A stretch of 59,921 nt of DNA from Flavobacterium gelidicaeli (GTDB lineage: Bacteria > Bacteroidota > Bacteroidia > Flavobacteriales > Flavobacteriaceae). The notes under the pieces were generated by a model that was not told the DNA's origin, made no database searches, and was given only the letters and a program-made list of their open reading frames with translations. Below are positions 51,845 through 59,921 of the stretch, one piece after another; the stretch's first letter is position 1; each line of letters begins with the position of its first letter. A program made the translations under genes and the position numbers. The DNA lies in NCBI RefSeq assembly GCF_013294005.1, contig NZ_JABSNK010000017.1:1-59921 (forward strand). The letters are read 5' to 3'.

Positions 51845-54514
51845 ATGAAACACCTTTTTTCAACTTCATTTGATGCTCCCGTTTTTACTGAAAATGATTT
51901 ACCAACTATAGGGAGTTTGGGTTTATTATTATTTTTGGAAAGAGAACTGGGGCTTTATCAAAAATTTCCTAGTCAACAAACTAGGTTGAAATCTTATCTA
52001 GAGGCATTAACGGAGCACGAGGAAGGCTCCTTTTATTCTGAATCACTTCGAACCAACAAATATAAAGTAGCAGAAAAATTATTGAGCTATCGCGACATCT
52101 TACTTTCTTTTGGTTGGAATTACGAAGCAGTAAATCAACCGCAGCGATTAAATAGTTTAGCTAAAGTTGAAAAGTCGTTTCGATTGTTCGAAAATAATTT
52201 CATTGGAACAATAGACCGCTGGGATTTGGTTATAGAACAATTAAAACCTGTAAATGTAGCGCAATTGTATTTGGAAGAACTGATTGTTGTAGATACGATA
52301 TCATTACTGCCTTTGTATTTGCAAAGAGTGTTTTCTCTTTTAGAATCCATTGTAATACAAAATAATAAAGTTATTATTCCGGTTGAAAAAAGAACCAATT
52401 TATCTTTATTTCAAGATTGTCTCGCCAAAAGTTTTGCCGGAGTTTCAATTGAAAATAGGTCTAATTTGACTACTTTTCAAGAAGACAAGAGCTTGATTCT
52501 TCTGGAATTTACCACTCAACAAGAATTAAATGATGCAATGGCTTATTGGGCAGATTCTGATCAGCATTTGTTCCTATCTCACGATAATGTAAATTTTGAT
52601 TATAGTTTATTATCCTTTGACAAACCGGCTTCGGGTTCGCTTCAAAATAATGCGCAGCCCCAGATCATACAATTATTCAAATTGATTATTCCAGCTTTTA
52701 CGGGCGATTTTAATGTGCATACCTTTCTATCCTTTTTACAAGCAAAATATTCTCCATTACCTTATGAATTGAAAAAGCAATTATTGCGTTGCTTTTCTGA
52801 AAAGCCCGGTATTGGTAATGATCATTGGAATACCATTATTGCTGATTTTATTGCTGATTCGGATAAAAAATCAACTAAAGAAAAGACCAAAATTGTGGAA
52901 TTGTTTTTGAATTTTGAAAAAATGGATAATTCAAAAGCAATTCAAAAAGCAATTAGTATTTTACAATACCTTCAAAAATGGAGCTTAAAGTTAGTGCATA
53001 GCATCACTGATCAAGATTTGGCAGAACAGTTTTTATACATTCATCAAATGTGTACGGATACTTTGGATCTGATAAAAGAAGAACAATTGTTGGCCAATGT
53101 GGTTAAAGCTTTTCAACAAATTTATAAGCCAAAAACGTTTTTGAACTACCACAGACAAGAAGGCAGTGTAACTTGTGTGAATGATTATAGTCAAATAGTT
53201 TCTCCTTGTAAAAAGACGGTAATTCACTTGGATTTTTATGATAATCCGATACCCAAAAATGAAGCACAATTTTTATTGTCTGAAGAAGTTTCTTTTTTGA
53301 AAGAGCATTCAACGTACTATAATAGTGCTAAAGAATTATATTTTGAACAACAAATACGAGGCTTTCAATCGATTGACAATCAGTTGATTTTATGTTATGT
53401 TGGTTCGAGCGCAATAGAGAAACATCCTTTTCATATTCGATTGGAAACTTTTTTCAAAGATTTCCACAATAGTATTGTTCTTAAAATTAATACTATTACT
53501 GATTTAAAGAAAATAGATAGCAGCTTTTTAGATGCTGGATCGCTAGTTAAAAACAAACTGCTTAAGTTACCACAAGCCACCACCTACGTTAAAATCGATT
53601 GTGCTAAAAATTTCGCAAAGCGTTCAATTGAAAGCGCATCGAGTATAGAAAGCTTGATCCAATATCCTTTTGACTGGGTAATAAATTATGTGTTGAAGCT
53701 AAGACCTACCGCAATCGCAAGTATACCAGAGGATAATCAACTGAAAGGAAATATTGCCCATAGAGTTGTAGAGCAATTGTTATTATCTGCAAAAGAGAAG
53801 AATATTTATCCAATTCAATTTTCTGAAGAGGAAGTTACAAGTAATTTTCAAAAAATTATTCAAGAAGAAGGAATGTTTTTTATGCAGGATGAAAGCCGTT
53901 TTGAATTGTCTTTGTTTAAAAAGCAATTTATAGAATCTTTTCAGAGTTTGGTTCAACTAATCAACGAAAACAATTTCAAAATAATTTCTTGTGAACAACC
54001 ATTAGCCAAAGAAGGCGATTGTTTTATTGCTGAATTAAATATGCATATTATTGGTTTTATTGACCTTGTTTTGGAAGACGAGAATGGAAAACCTTTTATA
54101 GTCGATATGAAGTGGACTTTGTCTGATAAAAAATACAAGGAAAAGATAGAAACCGAAGAAGCTATACAGTTGAGTTTATATGCTGCTGCAATGCAGAGTG
54201 TGGATGCTAATTCTTGTGGTTATTTTCTTTTTAATCAAAATAAATTTCTATCAACGAAACAATTATCAGGACAAAATGTATTAGTAGTTAATTGTGATTT
54301 TTCAAATGCTATTGTTCTAGAAAAAATTAATACATCATTAGCAGTTCGTTGGAAAGAATTTAGTGAAGGATTGATTGAAACTGGCGAGGGATTTCCACTT
54401 GATGAATTGCATTACCACGCTGCCTCAGGAAAAATAGAATTACTTGAAGATAGAAAAATGAAAAAAGTACAACCCTATTCGGATTTAAAACTTTTTAAAG
54501 GACAACTGAATTAA
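51845..54514 (+). CDS. addB: AddB-like PD-(D/E)XK nuclease subunit
   Basis: 889 residues. The large N-terminal part is a degenerate helicase-like fold typical of AddB/RexB. The C-terminal nuclease has the motif G-N-I-A-H-R-V-V-E (KGNIAHRVVEQLLL), then GFIDLVLEDENGKPFIVDMKW (D...D-x-K) and a Q-L-x-x-Y helix (AIQLSLYAAAM). It works with AddA to process double-strand breaks and to degrade foreign DNA. Stop and next start are two bases apart. Confidence 0.88.
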   Translation: MKHLFSTSFDAPVFTENDLPTIGSLGLLLFLERELGLYQKFPSQQTRLKSYLEALTEHEEGSFYSESLRTNKYKVAEKLLSYRDILLSFGWNYEAVNQPQRLNSLAKVEKSFRLFENNFIGTIDRWDLVIEQLKPVNVAQLYLEELIVVDTISLLPLYLQRVFSLLESIVIQNNKVIIPVEKRTNLSLFQDCLAKSFAGVSIENRSNLTTFQEDKSLILLEFTTQQELNDAMAYWADSDQHLFLSHDNVNFDYSLLSFDKPASGSLQNNAQPQIIQLFKLIIPAFTGDFNVHTFLSFLQAKYSPLPYELKKQLLRCFSEKPGIGNDHWNTIIADFIADSDKKSTKEKTKIVELFLNFEKMDNSKAIQKAISILQYLQKWSLKLVHSITDQDLAEQFLYIHQMCTDTLDLIKEEQLLANVVKAFQQIYKPKTFLNYHRQEGSVTCVNDYSQIVSPCKKTVIHLDFYDNPIPKNEAQFLLSEEVSFLKEHSTYYNSAKELYFEQQIRGFQSIDNQLILCYVGSSAIEKHPFHIRLETFFKDFHNSIVLKINTITDLKKIDSSFLDAGSLVKNKLLKLPQATTYVKIDCAKNFAKRSIESASSIESLIQYPFDWVINYVLKLRPTAIASIPEDNQLKGNIAHRVVEQLLLSAKEKNIYPIQFSEEEVTSNFQKIIQEEGMFFMQDESRFELSLFKKQFIESFQSLVQLINENNFKIISCEQPLAKEGDCFIAELNMHIIGFIDLVLEDENGKPFIVDMKWTLSDKKYKEKIETEEAIQLSLYAAAMQSVDANSCGYFLFNQNKFLSTKQLSGQNVLVVNCDFSNAIVLEKINTSLAVRWKEFSEGLIETGEGFPLDELHYHAASGKIELLEDRKMKKVQPYSDLKLFKGQLN

Positions 54515-54516
54515 TT

Positions 54517-57500
54517 ATGAGAAATATTACGTTCATATACGCCGGAGCAGGTAGTGGAAAAACACATACACTTACTGAAAAATTATTAAAATGGGTACAA
54601 GCTCATCCTGGACAAGCCAATCAAGTATTGTTTACCACTTTTACAAAAAAAGCAGCAAATGAAATTAAAGAAAGAGCTCAGACGAGGTTGTTGGAACATC
54701 AAATGTTTGACGAAGCACAACAATTAAATGAAGCTTTTATTGGTACAATAGATTCAGTGGGATATCAGTTCGTAAAAAAATACTGGTACATTTTAGGACT
54801 TTCGCCTGAAATTCAGGAAATATCAGATAATCAAAAAGATTCATTTTTTGCAAGTTCGATTGCATTGGTGCCTACCGAACAAGAATTACTTAAGATCAAT
54901 TCTCTTTGTAGCGAATTTAATTTTACTACTGGACTATTTTCATCATTCAATCCTAATCAATGGCAAACGGATGTGAAAAGTTTGGTAGATAAATGTTTGA
55001 TTAATCAAATCGACTTAGCGAATGATCCTCGGAGTTTAAATCAGTCTATTTCACAAGCAAAATCTATTTTTAGGGGTACTATTTCATCAACTGAAATTCA
55101 ATCAATTTTTGAGCACAATAGTACTGTATTGGCAGAGAACCCTGTAAGCAATCAAAATTATGCGAAGGCTGTAGAGCTGCAATTAGAGCTTTCTAGATTT
55201 ATAAAGAAGGAATTGACGGTTTCTGATTTACAGTCAATAGATAGATATTTTAAAACGATTGTTGCTGCTTTTGGTGCAGCCAAATATCTGTCAAGTCGAG
55301 AACAATTATTGGAATTTGATTTTTCAAAAGCGTTCGTTTTACAAGTAAAATACATTGAATATATTCAACTAATTTTTGACCTTACTGCTCGTAGTATTCA
55401 AAAATATCAAGGGTATAAACAAGATAGTGGTTATGTCGATTTTACCGATATGGAAGTCCATTTTTTGGAATTATTAAATAATGAACAAGTTAAAAAGGAA
55501 ATACAACATACGGTACAATTGGTAATGGTAGACGAATTTCAAGATTGTAACCCTATACAACTTTCAATATTTATACAACTTTCCAATTTAGTAGGACAAT
55601 CGTATTGGGTAGGTGATCCGAAACAAGCTATATACGGCTTTAGAGGTTCTGATCCTGTATTGATTGATGAGATAATGAAAAAGTTTTCTAAGCAAAACAA
55701 TGATAATTTAAAAGTAGAAATGCTCAAAATGTCCTGGCGTTCTTCTCCAGAATTAGTAGGTTTTACCAATAATGTATTTTCTCAAAGTCTCTCACAACAA
55801 CTGTCCGAAATATATATTGAAGATCGAAATCAATTATTAGGAAAAGAAAACTCAGAATTGTTTGCCGCTTGGAAGGAACAAGTTTCAATTCATCCCATGA
55901 CAGGGGTAGAGACTATTTCATTGTTTCCTGCACGCAATCAATCGCAAGATATACAGGGTGCAAATAGTTTGCAATTTTGGAATTTTTTGGAAAATGCTGC
56001 TAAAGGCAATTTTAAAAGTGCAAGTAATGATAAATACAACAACCAGTTATCTTGTCAGATTAAAAATCTGTTGGAACAGGAAATATTTATATTCGATAAG
56101 TCAATTTCGAATCATCGAAGACTAAGAGGTTCGGATATTTGCGTTTTGTTTGGAACTAATATAAATGTTCAAGGGCTATCAAAAAGTTTATTAGAGCAAG
56201 GATTGAAAGTTAATGCAGCAACAGAGGGTTTACTTGAAACCATCGAGTATCGTTTCTTCAAAAATAGTATCTCCCTGCTAATGGAACCATCGAGTTCATT
56301 GGCTAATGCTGAAATGGCAATTTTAACTGGATTTACGGGAACTACAGAAGAGTTATTCCAAAACCGTTTTGATTTTCTGTTATCGAAAGAAACTGAAATC
56401 GAGAGTGATTTTAAAACTTACTGGCTAAAGGATACTAGTTTTAACGAAAAGATTGTGCAGTTCAAAGAGCATATCAAAGGTTTTTCTGTTTTTTATGCGA
56501 TCAACTTTATCATCAATGAATTTAATTACTTTCAAGAGCTTACAAATTTTGGAAATCATCAACTAAGAAGAGCTAATTTATTACGCTTCATAACGATTGC
56601 TGAAGAGTACGAGGACAGTTGCTTAAAAAGTAATCTAGGCAGTAGTTTGCTGGGGTTTATTGATTTTATTGAAAAAAATTCAGCCTATAATCAACAGGCA
56701 CTTACGACAGATGAAGATGCAATACAATTAATGACCTATCATAAATCGAAAGGACTGGAATGGTCCGTTGTAATCTTAGGTGATTTAGAAAAAGATTATT
56801 TTGCAGATAGTGAATTTTTTAGAAAGGACTTTTTCAAATCAAGGATTAAACAGTCTGGGGATTTAAATTTGACTCAACCATTGTGCAATCGGTATATCGA
56901 ATTTCTATTTTGGCCTTTTGGTACGGCTAAAAGTCCAAATGAGGAATTAATGGAGGAATTGAAGAATACTGAGAATTACCAAATGATTTTTAATGCTACT
57001 TTGAACGAAAAGAAGCGATTGCTATACGTTGGAATTACACGATCTAGGGATTGTTTAATTTTTAGTTCAAATACAAACAAAAATTTGTCTTGGGGTGAGC
57101 GTACGTTTTCTAATTTTAATTGGGAAAGTAGTTTTGAGTCGAAATCACTTAGTAATTCTGCTTCAATTACTTTAGATTTATTCGATACCAATAACGCTTT
57201 TCAGTATCAGCAGTTTATATTTGAAGAAAAAAGAACAACTGTACCAAGCTTTGATGAAGTGTTGTATTTTGATAAATCAATAGCGGTAATGCAAGACAAA
57301 CCTTTTTATATTTCACCAAGTCAGAGTGCTGGTCTTGCTAAAAGTGAAATTCTACCTATTGCAGAAGTACACGATCGATTAAAATTTAAAAAAGCGGTAC
57401 CAGAAGTTTTAGGAAATGTATTGCACCATATGCTTTATTCCCGCAAAAAGGAAGCTATTAGTAGCATCATTTCACTTTTAAATCAAAACAACTCTCTTGG

Positions 57501-57858
57501 AATTGATGAAACCTCTTTTTTAGAAAATATAGGGCATTTTAATCAGTTTATTCAAGCTAATTTTGATGTGGTAGAAGAGTATCCCGAAATTCATTTGGAA
57601 CAATTAGGAAATGATTTTTGCGTTAGGGGAGAGGCAGATTTAGTATTAGAAACGGCAGAAGGATTAATTTTAATTGATTACAAATCGTTTCCAGGAAAAA
57701 AAGAAGAAATTTTCACTTTTGGTTCTGATTTCTATGCCGGAAAATACAGCGGACAATTAGACCACTATTCGGAAATGCTTATCCAAAAATTCAATAAACC
57801 GGTATTAAAAAAACTTATTTATTATGTGGTGCAAGGTATACTAGTTGAAATACAATAA
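54517..57858 (+). CDS. addA: AddA-like UvrD helicase/nuclease
   Basis: 1113 residues. SF1 helicase motifs in order: Walker A AGAGSGKT (residues 9-16), TTFTKKAANEIKERA (Ia), LVMVDEFQDCNPIQ (Walker B), YWVGDPKQAIYGFRGSD (III), LMTYHKSKGLEWSVV (V) and RLLYVGITRSRD (VI). A C-terminal RecB-type nuclease has GEADLVLETAEGLILIDYKSF (D...D-x-K) and LDHYSEML. It is the helicase and main nuclease of the AddAB complex, in an operon with addB. Confidence 0.93.
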   Translation: MRNITFIYAGAGSGKTHTLTEKLLKWVQAHPGQANQVLFTTFTKKAANEIKERAQTRLLEHQMFDEAQQLNEAFIGTIDSVGYQFVKKYWYILGLSPEIQEISDNQKDSFFASSIALVPTEQELLKINSLCSEFNFTTGLFSSFNPNQWQTDVKSLVDKCLINQIDLANDPRSLNQSISQAKSIFRGTISSTEIQSIFEHNSTVLAENPVSNQNYAKAVELQLELSRFIKKELTVSDLQSIDRYFKTIVAAFGAAKYLSSREQLLEFDFSKAFVLQVKYIEYIQLIFDLTARSIQKYQGYKQDSGYVDFTDMEVHFLELLNNEQVKKEIQHTVQLVMVDEFQDCNPIQLSIFIQLSNLVGQSYWVGDPKQAIYGFRGSDPVLIDEIMKKFSKQNNDNLKVEMLKMSWRSSPELVGFTNNVFSQSLSQQLSEIYIEDRNQLLGKENSELFAAWKEQVSIHPMTGVETISLFPARNQSQDIQGANSLQFWNFLENAAKGNFKSASNDKYNNQLSCQIKNLLEQEIFIFDKSISNHRRLRGSDICVLFGTNINVQGLSKSLLEQGLKVNAATEGLLETIEYRFFKNSISLLMEPSSSLANAEMAILTGFTGTTEELFQNRFDFLLSKETEIESDFKTYWLKDTSFNEKIVQFKEHIKGFSVFYAINFIINEFNYFQELTNFGNHQLRRANLLRFITIAEEYEDSCLKSNLGSSLLGFIDFIEKNSAYNQQALTTDEDAIQLMTYHKSKGLEWSVVILGDLEKDYFADSEFFRKDFFKSRIKQSGDLNLTQPLCNRYIEFLFWPFGTAKSPNEELMEELKNTENYQMIFNATLNEKKRLLYVGITRSRDCLIFSSNTNKNLSWGERTFSNFNWESSFESKSLSNSASITLDLFDTNNAFQYQQFIFEEKRTTVPSFDEVLYFDKSIAVMQDKPFYISPSQSAGLAKSEILPIAEVHDRLKFKKAVPEVLGNVLHHMLYSRKKEAISSIISLLNQNNSLGIDETSFLENIGHFNQFIQANFDVVEEYPEIHLEQLGNDFCVRGEADLVLETAEGLILIDYKSFPGKKEEIFTFGSDFYAGKYSGQLDHYSEMLIQKFNKPVLKKLIYYVVQGILVEIQ

Positions 57859-57862
57859 AGAT

Positions 57863-58446
57863 ATGAGAAAATTAGAAATAAATAAAAAGCAAAGTGAAAC
57901 GGAAGAAGAAGTTGCTGTAAACAATTATTTACAGCAAATTGAAAAATTCACTTCACTTACTGATACAGAAGAAATAGAATTAATTTTATTGATCAAAACG
58001 GGCGATCAAAAAGCACACGAGAAATTGGTTAGAGCGAATCTACATTTTGTAGTTTCAATTGCATCGGAGTTTGTAGACAAAGGCGTTTCTTTTCAAGACC
58101 TAATTAATGAAGGTAACTTGGCATTGATTAATTCGGCAAAGTGTTTTGATGTAACTCACGAAGTTACATTTCGCTATTATTTGGATCGGTCCATCCGAAA
58201 CTATCTCGCACAAGCTTTGACTGAGCAAAAAATAGTACGATTGCCTAAACATCCCGTTTTGGGCTCTATGTCAAAATTTGGGAAAAGTATCATGAACCTG
58301 AAGAAAAAGTGAAGACTCAATTATCTATTCAAGAAATAGCTGATAAAAAAGACAGGGAAATTAGGAAGGAGCAAGACGAATTTAGTAACTATTTAAATAA
58401 AAATAAAGAAAGTCTTGATAACGATAATTTAAGTTTAAACGTCTAG
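57863..58446 (+). pseudogene. Sigma-70-like factor with a frameshift
   Basis: From ATG 57863 (MRKLEINKKQSETEEEVAVN) it has sigma region 1.2 (YLQQIEKFTSLTDTEEIELI) and region 2 (LVRANLHFVVSIASEFVDKG; LINEGNLALINSAKCFD). The frame then ends at 58312 after FGKSIMNLKKK. The other frame from about 58285 continues EKYHEPEEKVKTQLSIQEIA to 58446. A lost G in TTTGGGAAAAG (58277-58287) would restore a sigma factor of about 195 residues. As it stands the C-terminus is wrong, so it is likely inactive or a sequencing error. Confidence 0.75.
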
Positions 58447-58470
58447 ATTTTATAGCTAATAATACTAATA

Positions 58471-59184
58471 ATGACACAAAAGCCAAAAATTGTATTTTTT
58501 ACAGGAGCAGGTATATCAGCTGAAAGCGGGCTACAAACTTTTAGGGGTTCTAAAGATGGACTTTGGGAAAATCATAAAATAGAAGCTATATGTACACCTC
58601 AAGCTTGGTCCAATAATCCTTCCTTGGTGTTGGATTTTTACAATCAAAGGAGAAGACAATGCATAGTAGCACAACCTAATTTAGCCCACAAATTAATTGT
58701 AAAACTAGAAGAACAATATGAGGTCGTCGTGATCACCCAGAATGTTGATGATTTGCATGGACGAGCTGGTTCTACTAGAGTGATTCATTTGCATGGCGAA
58801 TTGATGAAAGCACGTTCTTCTGTTAATGGTAAATTACGCTATGATTGGGAAAAGGATATTCTTTTAGGAGAAATGTGTGATGAAAATAATCAGTTGCGTC
58901 CAGATGTTGTTTGGTTTGGAGAAGCTTTGGATGCTGAAATATTAGATAACGCAATTAAAGAGGTTGTAAGTTGTTCTATCTGCATTGTAGTAGGAACTTC
59001 ATTATTAGTTTATCCTGCTAATTCTCTTCCAAATTATGTGCCCTTTGGTAGTCAAATGGTTATTGTTGACCCAAAGGCAAATGAAATGGAAGTACATAGG
59101 GAGCGTTCTATTCATTATATCAATGAGAAAGCTACTGATGGGATGCAGATTGTGTATGATACTTTGAGGATGGGAAAGGTTTAG
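58471..59184 (+). CDS. cobB: Sir2-family NAD-dependent deacylase
   Basis: 237 residues. NAD site GAGISAESGLQTFRG, catalytic His in VIHLHGE, ITQNVDDLHGRAG and RPDVVWFGEALD; the final VGTSLLVYPANSLP and VDPKANEM close the Rossmann fold. The four Zn-binding cysteines of most sirtuins are absent between LHGE and RPDVVWFGE, as in the Zn-less subgroup. It removes acyl groups from lysines. Confidence 0.92.
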   Translation: MTQKPKIVFFTGAGISAESGLQTFRGSKDGLWENHKIEAICTPQAWSNNPSLVLDFYNQRRRQCIVAQPNLAHKLIVKLEEQYEVVVITQNVDDLHGRAGSTRVIHLHGELMKARSSVNGKLRYDWEKDILLGEMCDENNQLRPDVVWFGEALDAEILDNAIKEVVSCSICIVVGTSLLVYPANSLPNYVPFGSQMVIVDPKANEMEVHRERSIHYINEKATDGMQIVYDTLRMGKV

Positions 59185-59247
59185 AGAATGGATTAAGTAT
59201 TTATGAATGATAAATTTAAGTTTTATTCAAATTAAAAAAAAGATTAA

Positions 59248-59871
59248 ATGAGTGTTATAATTAAAATTATAGGAGAAGAAGTAATATCAGGTATAGGGTC
59301 AGAAGAATATAGAGCTGCGATTCTATTGGAAACAGCTTTTAAAAATGAATTTCAGAATAAAAATGAAATAAATGGAACGATTTTAATTAAACCTAATTTT
59401 AAAGCAATTGGGGAGGATCCTGAAGATATTGATCTTGTAATATGGATGAATTTAGAGAACTACTCATATAGTGTCTTTTGTCCTCATAAGTACTTTAATG
59501 GTGAACACCAAAAATATGAAATAGAACATAATCAGACCAAAAAGGAAGTTAATTTTAAATCGTTGTTGTTAAATATTGAATTAAAATCACATACCAATTC
59601 AGGAATTACATTTACCGCGAATGATGTTATGGTAAAGTACAAAGGAAAGATGAGTTCTGCTTATGATCAAAATACGAAGCAAAAGTATTCGTTAAAAAAT
59701 TTCATTTCCAAATCGCATTCGAGTTTAAAAGATAAAAATATTTTTATAACAAATCTACTTTGGTTTCCAAGCTTTGTCGGTAATATAGGTTGGGGTCAAA
59801 CTAATTTAAAAAATATCATTTTAGGGCATTGTTGTCCGATAAAAAAAGAAGCCAAATTAATGGCTTCTTAA
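59248..59871 (+). CDS. Putative nuclease-like (NERD-type?) protein
   Basis: 207 residues. GTILIKPNFKAIGEDPEDID then LVIWMN, and LLLNIELKSHTNSGI (E-x-K, here I-E-L-K) have the D...E-x-K spacing of a PD-(D/E)XK nuclease fold as in NERD domains; V-M-V-K-Y-K-G follows. No helicase follows. The last eight residues are encoded by the hairpin at 59847-59868, so the true end may differ or the gene may be a truncated fragment of a larger protein. Confidence 0.5.
   Translation: MSVIIKIIGEEVISGIGSEEYRAAILLETAFKNEFQNKNEINGTILIKPNFKAIGEDPEDIDLVIWMNLENYSYSVFCPHKYFNGEHQKYEIEHNQTKKEVNFKSLLLNIELKSHTNSGITFTANDVMVKYKGKMSSAYDQNTKQKYSLKNFISKSHSSLKDKNIFITNLLWFPSFVGNIGWGQTNLKNIILGHCCPIKKEAKLMAS
59847..59868. terminator. 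Terminator-like hairpin overlapping the last gene
   Basis: AGAAGCCA (59847-59854) pairs with TGGCTTCT (59861-59868). On the minus strand seven T follow, so it is best read as the terminator of a converging gene beyond the window. Confidence 0.7.
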
Positions 59872-59921
59872 AATAATCGTAATTTAGAGTTGCAAAATTC
59901 AAATAACGATGGGTAAAAATA

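Overview
The window is AT-rich chromosomal DNA from a member of the Bacteroidota, most probably a Flavobacterium or close relative. Support comes from TamB/TamL, ECF-sigma/FecR/TonB-receptor units, lipoproteins with Bacteroidota-type signals, TAnnTTTG promoter -7 boxes, an AddAB pair of the Bacteroidetes type and flavobacterial codon use. No rRNA gene and no intact tRNA gene were seen.

Region 1 (1-8440) is the most unusual part. It is an integron-like cassette platform. Six imperfect palindromic repeats of about 130 bp (R1-R6) separate short, co-oriented, unrelated accessory genes: an AlbA_2-domain protein, a broken gene, a YARHG protein, a small membrane protein, an unknown protein, a serine hydrolase, a TPR/DUF6624 lipoprotein-like protein and a ParD/ParE toxin-antitoxin pair. 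Every fully visible cassette begins with GTT plus a private sequence and ends with the exact reverse complement of that sequence, just before its own repeat. This is the layout that integron attC sites produce. All six repeats carry the same 4-nt asymmetry between their two arms, like the extrahelical bases of attC. Between the left array (five complete units plus one cut by the window edge, reading left) and the right unit (reading right) lies a 585-residue tyrosine recombinase. It lacks the insertion typical of IntI and has about 280 extra N-terminal residues. Tandem arrays of 69 bp and about 76 bp lie on its two sides.

Region 2 (8.4-35 kb) is mostly ordinary core genome: sdaA, the tamL-tamB envelope pair, a patatin-like phospholipase, a thioesterase, a putative carboxylate-amine ligase with an NlpC/P60- or CHAP-like partner, an ECF sigma/FecR/TonB receptor unit facing three exported proteins (one an archaemetzincin-like lipoprotein), a class V PLP enzyme, SelO, a lipid A type acyltransferase, a rhomboid protease and a SIMPL protein.

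Region 3 (35-44 kb) looks like a defence or accessory island. It begins near a tRNA-3'-end-like remnant and holds an AAA ATPase, a metallophosphoesterase, two adjacent DUF262 proteins (GmrSD-like), an FtsZ-like pseudogene lying between the two halves of a broken DnaQ-like exonuclease, and a WYL regulator.

Region 4 (44.2-50.2 kb) is a compact minus-strand operon with a possible new peptide- or protein-modification role. Its order is a 99-residue protein, a 45-residue Lys/Asn/Thr-rich peptide, a glycosyltransferase-radical SAM/SPASM fusion, a nucleotidyltransferase-tyrosine phosphatase fusion, an O-methyltransferase-like protein and a WG-repeat protein. The last four genes overlap.

Region 5 (50.2-59.9 kb) holds an ATPase gene split by an in-frame TAG, the AddB/AddA helicase-nuclease pair, a frameshifted sigma factor, a Sir2-like deacylase and a putative nuclease-like protein at the edge.
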